Shown piece by piece: positions 44,130-52,289 of a DNA stretch of 64,000 nucleotides (the stretch's first letter is position 1; every line of letters starts with the position of its first letter). The position numbers and the translations under genes were made by a program. A model generated the notes under the pieces. It did no database searches and was not told the origin of the DNA. It was given only the letters and a program-made list of their open reading frames with translations. The stretch comes from Streptomyces sparsogenes (GTDB lineage Bacteria; Actinomycetota; Actinomycetes; Streptomycetales; Streptomycetaceae), in contig NZ_MAXF01000156.1 in the NCBI RefSeq assembly GCF_001704635.1, positions 24,985-88,984 of the forward strand. Direction: 5' to 3'.

Positions 44130-45464
44130 ATGTACGCCGTCACCGACCCGGCCACCGGACAGACCGTCCGGACCTACCCGACCGCCACCGACGCCGAGGT
44201 GTCCGCGGCCGTGGCCGCCGCTCACGCCGCCACCGCATGGGGCCGCGGCAGCTCCGTGTCCGAGCGCGCCGCGCTGCTGCGCCGGCTCGGGGATCTGCAC
44301 GCCGAGCACCGTGCCGATCTGGCCGTCGGCATCGTGCGCGAGATGGGCAAGCCGCTCGCCGAGGCAGAGGGAGAGATCGACTTCTGCATCGACATCTACC
44401 ACTACTATGCCGACCACGCCGAGGAGTTCCTCGCCGACGAGGAACTGCCCCTGACCTCCGGCCCTGGCCGCGCCGTCATCCGGCGCAGCCCCGTGGGGGT
44501 CCTGCTGGGCATCATGCCGTGGAACTTCCCAGCCTACCAGGTCGCCCGGTTCGCCGCCCCCAACCTCGCCCTGGGCAACACCATCGTCCTCAAGCACGCC
44601 CCGCAGTGCCCGGCCACCGCGGCGCTGCTCGAGCGGCTGGTCGCCGAGGCCGGCTTCCCCGTCGGCGCGTACGTCAACGTGTACGCCACGAACGAGCAGA
44701 TCGCCGAGGTCATCGCCGACCCGCGCGTCCACGGCGTGTCCCTGACCGGCTCTGAGCGGGCCGGTGCCGCGGTCGCCGAGATGGCCGGACGGCACCTGAA
44801 GAAGGTCGTCCTCGAGCTCGGCGGCTCCGACCCGTTCATCGTGCTGTCCACCGACGACCTCGACTCCGTCGTCGACGCCGCCGTCAGCGCCCGCCTGGAC
44901 AACACCGGACAGGCCTGCAACGCGGCCAAGCGGTTCATCGTCATCGACGGGCTGTACGACAGCTTCGTGGAGAAGTTCACCGCCGCCCTCCTCGACCGTC
45001 AGTCGGGGGCCCCGCTGTCCTCGGTCGCCGCCGCCGACACCCTCGAGCGTCAGGTGGCCGCCGCCGTCGCGGAGGGCGCGACGCTGCACACCCGAGGCGA
45101 ACGCCACGGCGCCCACGTCCCGGCCGGAGTCCTCACCGGCCTCACCACCGAGCACACCACGGCACGCCAGGAGCTGTTCGGGCCGGTCGCCATGGTCTTC
45201 CGCGCGGCCGACGAGGCGGAAGCGCTGCGGATCGCCAACGACACCCCCTACGGCCTCGGTTCGTACGTCTTCACCACGGACCCCACCCAGGCCGCGCGCG
45301 TGGCCGACGGCATCGAGGCGGGCATGGTCTTCGTCAATGGTGTCGGTGCCGAGGGTGCCGAGTTGCCCTTCGGCGGCATCAAGCGCTCCGGCTTCGGCCG
45401 GGAACTGGGCCGCCCCGGCATCGAGGAGTTCGTCAACAAAAAGCTCATCCGCACGGTCGCGTAG
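44130..45464 (+). CDS. NAD(P)-dependent aldehyde dehydrogenase (SSADH-like)
   Basis: 444 residues. Active-site Asn132 (MPWNFPAYQ), Glu229 (VLELGGSDPF), Cys263 (DNTGQACNAAKRF). It lacks about 20 N-terminal residues relative to common ALDHs, as the short succinate-semialdehyde dehydrogenase group (GabD2/Sad) does. It follows the alcohol dehydrogenase by 125 bp. In this operon it should turn the aldehyde from an imported amine or alcohol into an acid; the exact substrate is open. Confidence 0.9.
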   Translation: MYAVTDPATGQTVRTYPTATDAEVSAAVAAAHAATAWGRGSSVSERAALLRRLGDLHAEHRADLAVGIVREMGKPLAEAEGEIDFCIDIYHYYADHAEEFLADEELPLTSGPGRAVIRRSPVGVLLGIMPWNFPAYQVARFAAPNLALGNTIVLKHAPQCPATAALLERLVAEAGFPVGAYVNVYATNEQIAEVIADPRVHGVSLTGSERAGAAVAEMAGRHLKKVVLELGGSDPFIVLSTDDLDSVVDAAVSARLDNTGQACNAAKRFIVIDGLYDSFVEKFTAALLDRQSGAPLSSVAAADTLERQVAAAVAEGATLHTRGERHGAHVPAGVLTGLTTEHTTARQELFGPVAMVFRAADEAEALRIANDTPYGLGSYVFTTDPTQAARVADGIEAGMVFVNGVGAEGAELPFGGIKRSGFGRELGRPGIEEFVNKKLIRTVA

Positions 45465-45499
45465 ACGGCGACGCGTCGGCGATGCGGGCCGGACAGCGT

Positions 45500-45527
45500 C
45501 CGTACATCACCGTATGGGTGTGTACGG
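45500..45527. terminator. Terminator after the ALDH gene
   Basis: CCGTACA and TGTACGG, exact 7-bp arms extendable inward (CACC/GGGTG) with a small bulge, 35 bp after the ALDH stop and before the convergent DUF3995 gene. Confidence 0.55.
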
Positions 45528-45612
45528 AGTTGTCCAGGCCTGCTCCGATGCCATGATCACACCAGCCACCACGAGCTCATCTCACCCGTGACCAGCAGTT
45601 GCGTGGCGGCTC

Positions 45613-46227
45613 TCAACCGATGCCGGTAGCCGTCGAGGCCACGGACAGGACCAGGGCACCCAGCGCGCCCACGGCGCCGCAGAGCCGCAGCTTGCGCCGG
45701 TCATCGCGTGGGCGGACATACAGTGCGGTAGCCCCGGCGAAGGCCAGACCGCCGATGATGAACCACGGTCCCCACAGGTAGAGGTACCAACCAGTCAGCG
45801 CAGCCAGATCTGGCTCAACAGAGATGGCACCAGCCTCGACCAGCACACCGTGGACGACGAAGAGGCCGCCATGCCACGTGAGCAGGATCGCCGCGCCACC
45901 GCCGCAGAACACCATGAGTCGGCTGATCCGCGAGCCCCGCGGCCGCGTCAAGCCGATGCCGATCAGTGCCCCAAAGAGCTTCAGGAAGCCTGTGACCATC
46001 AGGACGGTCAGGAACCACGGCACTCCGTCGCGAGCGAGTTTCACCAACGATGGCGACACCGTCGACTGCGCGCCGAAGGTATGGCCCGTCGCCCAGAAGA
46101 AACTGGGTACCGCGAACAAGAACCCCCATGCCGCAGCGGCGTAGCCAGGCCACCTGCTCAGGCAGAGGCGGACCTTCCGGCACGGGACGGAACACTCTGT
46201 CGCGTCCAAGGAACGCATGACTGACAT
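45613..46227 (-). CDS. DUF3995-type membrane protein
   Basis: 204 residues from the ATG at 46225-46227. Four to five transmembrane helices: AAAAWGFLFAVPSFFWATG, VPWFLTVLMVTGFLKLFGAL, LMVFCGGGAAILLTWHGGLF, LYLWGPWFIIGGLAFAGATA and a C-terminal AVGALGALVLSVA. The N-terminal WGFLFAVPSFFWATGHTFGA is typical of the family. Function unknown; often beside sigma factor or anti-sigma genes, none of which is here. Confidence 0.75.
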   Translation of the reverse strand: MSVMRSLDATECSVPCRKVRLCLSRWPGYAAAAWGFLFAVPSFFWATGHTFGAQSTVSPSLVKLARDGVPWFLTVLMVTGFLKLFGALIGIGLTRPRGSRISRLMVFCGGGAAILLTWHGGLFVVHGVLVEAGAISVEPDLAALTGWYLYLWGPWFIIGGLAFAGATALYVRPRDDRRKLRLCGAVGALGALVLSVASTATGIG

Positions 46228-46373
46228 GACTCGAGCATGGTCCGCACCGCGAAGGCGGTGCGTCATCCACACGGGGGATCCGCCTCCACCACGAGAGCTA
46301 CCTCTCGTACGCCTCGGCCCGCGAGCGTGTTGACCGCGCCGGGTGGTCTGGGAGAGACCACTACGATCGGCGC

Positions 46374-46814
46374 ATGCAGGTCACATACGAATGGCGCGGC
46401 GACTTCGACGACGGCACCCTCAACGCCCTGCACAGTCAAGGGTTCGGTCATTCGACGCTGCCCATTGGCTGGTGGGAGCAGGTGCAGCGGCACAGCCTCG
46501 GGTGGGTCGTGGCCAGGGAAACCGGGGGAGCCGGCACGGGCGGTGCGCCGGGGGAGGCCAAGGCGGGCGGGCGGCTTGTCGGATTCGTAAACGTCGCCTG
46601 GGACGGTGGCGTGCACGCCTTCGTCCTGGACACGCTGGTCGACAAGGAGTTCCAGCGCCGGGGCGTCGGCACAAGCCTCGTCGCGGAAGCCGTACGCGGT
46701 GCTCGGGCAGCCGGGTGCGAGTGGCTGCACGTAGATTTCGACGACGAACACCGGCCGTTCTACTTTGACGCCTGCGGATTTCAGCCGACGAACGCCGGAC
46801 TCATCGCCCTGTGA
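46374..46814 (+). CDS. GNAT family N-acetyltransferase
   Basis: 146 residues. Core motif: LDTLVDKEFQRRGVGTSLVA (R-R-G-V-G-T acetyl-CoA loop), AEAVRGARAAGCEWLHVDFD and PFYFDACGFQPTNAGL. An Ala/Gly-rich insert lies in the middle (GGAGTGGAPGEAKAGG). The target amine is unknown. It stands alone, convergent with the metal-transport genes. Confidence 0.85.
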   Translation: MQVTYEWRGDFDDGTLNALHSQGFGHSTLPIGWWEQVQRHSLGWVVARETGGAGTGGAPGEAKAGGRLVGFVNVAWDGGVHAFVLDTLVDKEFQRRGVGTSLVAEAVRGARAAGCEWLHVDFDDEHRPFYFDACGFQPTNAGLIAL

Positions 46815-46965
46815 CCCGATAGGTGAAACTATCGCCCTGAGGAACCCGTGCAGGTAGCTGGGCCCGGTGCTTGCGGAGCAGCGGGGCAGCCGCTCCGCGC
46901 GCATGATCTTGAACGCGCAGTGGGTCCTGGGTGGCGCCGGGGCCCACTTTGTGCGTTGCGTGGGG

Positions 46966-47682
46966 TCAGGCGCAGCAGTCGCAGCCGGGGCGGCAGGCAC
47001 AGGAGTCCGTCTCGGCGACGGCGGGCGCCGCCGTGGTCGTGGGTCCGCAGCAGCCTTTGCCCTGCCAGGCGTCGCGGCCCTCCTTCACCGCGACGGCGGA
47101 GATGACGAGGGCGGCGATCGGGTCGGCCCAGGACCAGCCGAGCGTGGCGTTGAGGAGCAGGCCCAGCAGCAGCACGGCGGACAGGTAGGTGCACAGCAGG
47201 GTCTGCTTGGAGTCGGCGACCGCGCTGGCGGAGCCGAGTTCGCGGCCGGCCGCGCGCTGAGCGGCGGACAGGAACGGCATTACGACCAGGGATACGGCGG
47301 CGAGCACGATGCCGGGGATCGACCGCTCGGCCTCGCCGGTGCCGGCCAGGGCGCGGACGGCGTCGACGGCGACGTAGGCGGCGAGCGCGAAGAAGGAGAC
47401 GGCGATGATCCGCAGGGTGGTCTTCTCCCGTGCCTCGCGCACCGCGTGATCGCGGGCGGAGAACTGCCAGGCGACCGCGGCGGCGGAGGAGACCTCGATG
47501 ACGGAATCCAGGCCGAATCCGATGAGGGCGGTGGAGGAGGCGATCGTGCCGGCGGTGATGGCGATGATCGCCTCGATGACGTTATAGGTGATGGTCGCGG
47601 CGACGAGCAGACGTATCCGGCGGGTGAGCGCGTCACGGCGGGCAGGGCGGGGGCCCGCGGACAGCGATATCTCGGCGGTCAC
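46966..47682 (-). CDS. CDF-like heavy-metal transporter with Cys-rich tail
   Basis: 238 residues from GTG 47680-47682, 2 bp after the cmtR stop. Five to six transmembrane helices (RIRLLVAATITYNVIEAIIA, ALIGFGLDSVIEVSSAAAVA, AVSFFALAAYVAVDAVRALA, TLLCTYLSAVLLLGLLLNAT). Metal-site Asp residues lie in FGLDSVIE and AVADSKQTLLC. The tail CCGPTTTAAPAVAETDSCAC then RPGCDCCA carries eight Cys for soft metals. It probably exports Cd, Pb or a similar ion across the membrane, with the divergent-in-function CmtR as sensor. Confidence 0.8.
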   Translation of the reverse strand: MTAEISLSAGPRPARRDALTRRIRLLVAATITYNVIEAIIAITAGTIASSTALIGFGLDSVIEVSSAAAVAWQFSARDHAVREAREKTTLRIIAVSFFALAAYVAVDAVRALAGTGEAERSIPGIVLAAVSLVVMPFLSAAQRAAGRELGSASAVADSKQTLLCTYLSAVLLLGLLLNATLGWSWADPIAALVISAVAVKEGRDAWQGKGCCGPTTTAAPAVAETDSCACRPGCDCCA

Positions 47683-47684
47683 GG

Positions 47685-48020
47685 TCAGCAGCAGCCCTTC
47701 TCGCCGGCGTCCGGGCAGGTGCGGTCGGTCTCGACCGCGACCACAGCGGTACGCAGGTCGTCCAGCGCGTGGCCCAGACGTTCGTCGGCCAGCTCGTAGC
47801 GGGTGCGGCGACCGTCGGGCACGGTGACGACCAGGCCGCAGTCGCGCAGACACGCCAGGTGGTTCGACAGCCGGGTCCGCGAGATGCCGAGGGTGTCGGC
47901 GAGGTCGGCCGGGTAGGCGGGGGCGTCGCGCAGGGCGAGCAGGATGCGGCACCGGATCGGGTCGGCGAGCGCACGGCCGAAGCGGGCCAGTACCTCGATG
48001 TCGGGGGCAACAGTCAGCAC
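47685..48020 (-). CDS. cmtR: CmtR-type ArsR/SmtB metal sensor
   Basis: 111 residues from GTG 48018-48020; a GTG two codons earlier is possible. Opens LTVAPDIEVLARFGRALADP, winged HTH TLGISRTRLSNHLACLRDCG. The Cys pair in LACLRDCG and the Cys in ETDRTCPDAG match the three ligands (C57, C61, C102) of the Mycobacterium Cd/Pb sensor CmtR. It represses the downstream transporter gene and releases DNA when metal binds. A dyad CACG-gaaa-CGTG lies 30 bp upstream (48050-48061). Confidence 0.85.
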   Translation of the reverse strand: MLTVAPDIEVLARFGRALADPIRCRILLALRDAPAYPADLADTLGISRTRLSNHLACLRDCGLVVTVPDGRRTRYELADERLGHALDDLRTAVVAVETDRTCPDAGEKGCC

Positions 48021-48203
48021 GCACACGACAGTACACGGCGTCCTGAATTCACGGAAACGTGGATCGTCCCTCGCGAGAGGCGGTGAGCGATACACCCGGC
48101 GTCTCTGGCGAACGCATCCGAGGCAGTCGATACCCCGCCCCGGTATGGTGAGGTGGACGATCACAGGCGACGCGCCGAACGGCGAGGGCGAGAGGGACGC
48201 GAC

Positions 48204-48632
48204 ATGGGTGGCGGGCATGCGGGCAGGCGGGGCATCGCCCGGCTGCCTGCGGTGTGCGCGGTGCTGTTCGGCCTGTTCCTCATGCACGGCTCCCCGGCGA
48301 GTGCCGCCGAGGGCTGCCACAGCTCCATGCCTGCATCCGCACCGATGGCGGCCGGCCACGGCGCCTCCTCGATGACCACGGCTCACGCGGCCGCCTCGCG
48401 TCACCCGGGCCCCGCCCTCCAGGCCACCGGGATGCGTGGGGCGCTGTGTGCGGCGATCCCGGTCCCCGAGCGGATCCCTCTGCCGGTGCCCGGCCTCCTC
48501 GCCGTGGCCGCCGTCACGGTGCCGGCCGCATGGACGCCCGCCGGGCCGCGGGCACCGGGCGGGAGCGGGCTGCGCGGCCCGCCGGCCGGCGGACGAGATC
48601 ACCTGCTTCAGGCATGCATCGCGCGGACGTGA
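48204..48632 (+). CDS. DUF6153 family protein
   Basis: 142 residues; GAGAGGGA upstream. Signal-like helix AVCAVLFGLFLMHGSPASA, a Met/His-rich stretch (CHSSMPASAPMAAGHGASSM), a second hydrophobic segment (LPVPGLLAVAAVTVPAAWTP) and the family's C-terminal LLQACIART. Found next to copper-related genes in Streptomyces, so a membrane or extracellular copper-handling role is inferred. It is the first gene of a pair with the lipoprotein downstream. Confidence 0.6.
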   Translation: MGGGHAGRRGIARLPAVCAVLFGLFLMHGSPASAAEGCHSSMPASAPMAAGHGASSMTTAHAAASRHPGPALQATGMRGALCAAIPVPERIPLPVPGLLAVAAVTVPAAWTPAGPRAPGGSGLRGPPAGGRDHLLQACIART

Positions 48633-48737
48633 CAGGAACGCGCCGAGACCCGGCCACCGGCCGGGACCGGCCCTGTGCCCTGTCCCTCTCCGCGCGCCAC
48701 CGGTGTGGTGCGCCCACCCGGAAAGATCCCCACTTCG

Positions 48738-49676
48738 ATGATCCCCTCTTCCCGTCTCATCGCGCGCCGCCGCGCGATCGCCGCGTCCGGCGCCACGGCC
48801 GGCGCCACGGCCGCTCTCGCGCTGGCCCTGGCCGCCTGTGGTTCCTCCAGCGGCTCCTCGTCCATGCCGGGCATGGACCACGGCAGCACGTCCTCCGCGG
48901 CGTCCTCGTCCAGCGCGTCGCCCTCGATGGGTGACATGCCCGGGAAGGACCACATGGCTTCCGGCAACGGCCTGTCCGACAGCCAGGACGGCTACCGCCT
49001 CACCTCGAAGGACACCACGCTGCCGTCCGGCAAACCGGCCGCGTACCGGTTCGCGGTGACCGGCCCGGACGGCAAGCCGGTCACCGAGTTCGCTGTCGAC
49101 CAGACCAAGCGGATGCACTTCTACGCGATCCGCTCCGACCTGACCGGATTCCAGCACATCCACCCGACCATGGCCGCCGACGGCACCTGGAGTGCGGATC
49201 TGTCCGCCCTCGCCCCGGGCTCCTGGCGTGTGTTCGCCTCCTTCACCCCGAACACGGGCACGGGCAGGGGCGAGGACTTCGTGCTCTCCCGCGCCGTCAC
49301 GGTGCCCGGCAACGCGGCGAAGACCCCGCTGCCCGCACCGGCCACCAGCACGGAGGCCGACGGGTACACCCTCACCGTCAAGGGCGAGCCCATGGCAGGC
49401 ATGGCGCACCCGCTGACCGTCTCCATCACCAGAGAAGGAAAGCCTGTCACCGACCTCGAGCCCTACTTGGACACCTATGCCCACCTGACCGCCTTCCACG
49501 AAGGCGACGCCGCGTTCGCGCACCTCCACCCGACCACCAAGGTGACCGGCGACAACGGCGGCCCGGACCTGTCCTTCCACGCCGAGCTGCCCACCTCCGG
49601 CAACTGGCGGCTCTTCCTGCAGTTCCAGACGGGCGGCAAGCTCCACACCGCCGCCCTGACCCTGCGCGTCGGCTGA
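48738..49676 (+). CDS. Met/His-rich secreted lipoprotein
   Basis: 312 residues. Signal with RR (RRRAIAASGATAGATAALAL) and lipobox ALAAC. The mature start is Ser-rich with SSMPGMDHGS and SPSMGDMPGKDHM, copper-type methionine/histidine motifs. Two beta-sandwich-like domains follow; each has a His-rich pair (FQHIHPTMAADGTW; AFAHLHPTTKV) and ends in GSWRVFASF or GNWRLFLQF. Likely an extracytoplasmic copper-binding protein. 105 bp after the DUF6153 gene. Confidence 0.75.
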   Translation: MIPSSRLIARRRAIAASGATAGATAALALALAACGSSSGSSSMPGMDHGSTSSAASSSSASPSMGDMPGKDHMASGNGLSDSQDGYRLTSKDTTLPSGKPAAYRFAVTGPDGKPVTEFAVDQTKRMHFYAIRSDLTGFQHIHPTMAADGTWSADLSALAPGSWRVFASFTPNTGTGRGEDFVLSRAVTVPGNAAKTPLPAPATSTEADGYTLTVKGEPMAGMAHPLTVSITREGKPVTDLEPYLDTYAHLTAFHEGDAAFAHLHPTTKVTGDNGGPDLSFHAELPTSGNWRLFLQFQTGGKLHTAALTLRVG

Positions 49677-49763
49677 ACCCCGGCGGGGCGCCGCCCCTGG
49701 CGGCGTCCCGCAGCCCGGCCCGCCGGACGCGCACCCCTGCACGCGCTGTCGATCGCCGGGGCC

Positions 49764-50050
49764 ATGACCTGGGAGATCACCTGGGCCCTGATTCTGGGCT
49801 TCGCCCTGTCCGCGCTCGTCCAGGCCGTGGTCCGCAAGTCCACTGTCGTCTCGCTCCTGGGCGATGACCGACCCCGTACCCTCGCCGTCGCCGCCGGCCT
49901 GGGCGCGGCGTCCTCGTCCTGCTCGTATGCGGCCGTCGCGCTGGCCCGCTCGCTGTTCCGCAAGGGTGCGAACTTCACCGCGGCGATGGCATTCGAGATC
50001 GCCTCCACACTGCAGTGGCGCCCCTCACGCCCGCCAGTCCGGACGGCCTC
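49764..50050 (+). pseudogene. YraQ-like permease (DUF318), truncated
   Basis: WALILGFALSALVQAVVRKS, then AVAAGLGAASSSCSYAAVAL, ARSLFRKGANFTAAMAFEIA and ST, after which homology stops and unrelated sequence continues. These are the first two or three helices of a permease family next to copper/arsenic genes in actinomycetes. No strong ribosome site. Broken by a deletion that joins it to a SHOCT fragment. Confidence 0.7.
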
Positions 50051-50089
50051 CCTCGTCCGGTGAGCCGGGATGGGGAAGCAGACGGGCCG

Positions 50090-50178
50090 AGGACCTGCTG
50101 GCCGAGCGGTTCGCCCGCGGGGAAATCGACGAAGACGAGTACAAACGACGGCTCGCGCTGCTGCGGGAGCACCGGTGA
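50090..50178 (+). pseudogene. SHOCT domain fragment
   Basis: RAEDLLAERFARGEIDEDEY then KRRLALLREHR, the short C-terminal helical domain of SHOCT proteins. The N-terminal part is missing; the frame upstream belongs to the permease remnant. Confidence 0.65.
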
Positions 50179-50208
50179 ACCCGGACCGCCGGCGCAGCAC
50201 ACGGTTGA

Positions 50209-50421
50209 TCATCGCCGGGTCGCGGCCGCCACCGCCTCGACGACGTCGGCCGTCCCGGCGCACCGGGCGATCACCGAGGGTCGGCGCTCGATCAGCCCGT
50301 TCCATACGGCCCGCGCCTCGTCGTAGCCGGGGTGACTGCGATCGATCACCTCACCGCGCAGTGAGGACCGGAGCCGTTCGACCAGGGCTCGTTCCTGTGC
50401 CTCTGTCTGCTGGCTCGGCAT
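50209..50421 (-). pseudogene. FAD-linked oxidase N-terminal fragment
   Basis: From ATG 50419-50421: RLRSSLRGEVIDRSHPGYDE, ARAVWNGLIERRPSVIARCA and GTADVVEAVAAATRR before TGA. This is the first 70 residues of a berberine-bridge-type FAD oxidase; everything after is lost. Confidence 0.7.
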
Positions 50422-50958
50422 GGGCCTCACCTCTCCCAGGCACGCGATGCGAGCCGCCCCTTCCACGCTATGCCGGAACGGACGCCCCCGCATGCGCGGC
50501 GAAGTCCGCACGAAGCCAGCCGTCCGGGAAGGCCTGGCCAGTCGATAGGTCGGTCGGCGGAGTCGTCCCGGGAGGCAGGTCCCGGCGGAGGGGGCCGCAC
50601 GGCCCTTGGGACGCGAGCGGAGAACGGCAAGGGTGGGGCTGTGATGCCGCTGTCAGCTCATACGCGGCCATGTCCGAGCCCCCGTCCGGTGGCCGCTCCC
50701 CCACGCCCGTCCAGCTCCGCGCCGACGTGTTCCGCCGTGGTGGAGGGCAGGGCCTCAGGGACTGGACGGCGATGGTGACGGCCGGCGTTGGTGACGGCCA
50801 CCGTGCCGACGCGCGCCACTCAGTGATCCACCGTGGGGCTGACGACGGCGCGCCCTTGGATCTTGCCGTCGCGCAGGTGAGGGAGCCCCGGTAGGGCGGG
50901 CGGTTGCCGTCAACCGAAGAGTTGAGAAGCCCGCACAGCGGTCCTTCGTTACGCCGGG
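50422..50958. other. No supportable gene
   Basis: Short open frames only. One plus-strand frame (PSGGRSPTPVQLRADVFRRG ending at 50894) and one minus-strand end (LSTGQAFPDGWLRADFAAHA) look protein-like but are too short to name. I treat the stretch as further debris. Confidence 0.4.
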
Positions 50959-52227
50959 TCAGTCGCGGATTCCGTCGATATCGACCAGGACGTGCCGCGG
51001 CCCGCGGAAGATCTGGTTGTGCCGGTACGGCGGCGGGTCCTCGACGAGCCGGGGGTTCCGCACCCGGCGGACGAACTCACCGACCGCGCTCTGGACCTCG
51101 AGCCGCGCCAGCGGAGCGCCGAAGCAGAAGTGGATGCCCTGGCTGAATCCGAGGTGCTGATTATCGCGGCGCTCGAGGTCGAGTTCGTCGGGGTCGGTGA
51201 ATCGCTCCGGATCGCGGTTCGCCGACCCGTACACCAGGAAGATCGGCGCCCCTTTCGGAATGGTGGTGCCCGCGATGTCGATGTCTTCCAGGGCGGAGCG
51301 GGTGTGCCAGAACTGCACCGACGACTCGTAGCGCAGCAGCTCCTCCACCCCGGGCACGATCAGCTCCGGCCGGCGGCGCAACTTCTCGAGCGCCTCGGGG
51401 TGCCGCAGCAGGGTGAGCACGCTGTGGGCGATGAGATTGACCGTGGTCTCATGCCCCGCGAAGATCAGGAGCAGGGCATTGCTCGCGAGCACGCCCTTGG
51501 ACATCCGTCCCTCCGGGCCGTCCTCGTTCACCATCGCTGAGAGCATGCCCGGGCCGGGCTGCTGGGCGTACCGGTCGAGCAGCCCGGCAGCGAACCGGCC
51601 GAACTGCTGCACGGCCTGACGGCCCCCGGTCAGCCGGCTTTGGATCTCTTCGGATGCGGCCTCCGGACCGAAGTCCAAAGCGTCCAGGGCGGTCTCGATC
51701 CAATGGTGGAAGCGTGGCTCGTCCTCCAGCGGTACGCCCAGAACCTCGCAGATCACCGTCACCGGCAGGGGATAGGCGAAGTCGTCGACGGCATCGATCC
51801 GGTTCCTGCCCCTCATACCGTCCAGCAGGCCGTCCACAAGGCGGCGGATCTCGGGCTCCAGGTCGGAGATCAGGTGAGGCGAAGGGGGCGGGCCGGCGAA
51901 GTGCGGCATCATCATCCGGCGGTCTCGGTCGTGCTCGGGTGGATCGCAGGTGATGATGTTCGGCTCGGTCAGCGCCTCCCTGATCGGTTCGGCCACCGGC
52001 TGCGCCGAGCCCTCCGCCTGGGTTGCGACCGGGACGGGACACTTGCGCGGGTCCGAACTGACCCGGGGGTCATGCAGCAGCGTGACAATCTCCCGGTAGG
52101 TGCTGACGACATACGTTCCATCCGGCTGCCGTGCCACCGGCGTCTTGCGCAGTTCTTCGTAGAAGGGGTACGGATTGGCGCGGTTGGCGTAGCGCAGGGC
52201 CTGCTGCCAAGGGGTTTCCTCGACCAC
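50959..52227 (-). CDS. Cytochrome P450
   Basis: 422 residues from GTG 52225-52227. Haem loop FSQGIHFCFGAPLAR with Cys368, I-helix AGHETT (257-262), EELLR (ExxR, 296-299), and HTRSALEDIDIAG after it. A soluble bacterial class I enzyme that needs a ferredoxin and reductase, both encoded just upstream. The C-terminal domain starting DIAGTTIPKGAPI is typical. Substrate unknown: terpenoid, steroid or polyketide scaffolds are usual. Confidence 0.93.
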   Translation of the reverse strand: MVEETPWQQALRYANRANPYPFYEELRKTPVARQPDGTYVVSTYREIVTLLHDPRVSSDPRKCPVPVATQAEGSAQPVAEPIREALTEPNIITCDPPEHDRDRRMMMPHFAGPPPSPHLISDLEPEIRRLVDGLLDGMRGRNRIDAVDDFAYPLPVTVICEVLGVPLEDEPRFHHWIETALDALDFGPEAASEEIQSRLTGGRQAVQQFGRFAAGLLDRYAQQPGPGMLSAMVNEDGPEGRMSKGVLASNALLLIFAGHETTVNLIAHSVLTLLRHPEALEKLRRRPELIVPGVEELLRYESSVQFWHTRSALEDIDIAGTTIPKGAPIFLVYGSANRDPERFTDPDELDLERRDNQHLGFSQGIHFCFGAPLARLEVQSAVGEFVRRVRNPRLVEDPPPYRHNQIFRGPRHVLVDIDGIRD

Positions 52228-52289
52228 GAGGTTCCCCTCCTTCTTCCTGTCGGTGCGGTCCGCTCACCTGCCCGAAGCCGGCGGGCGCG

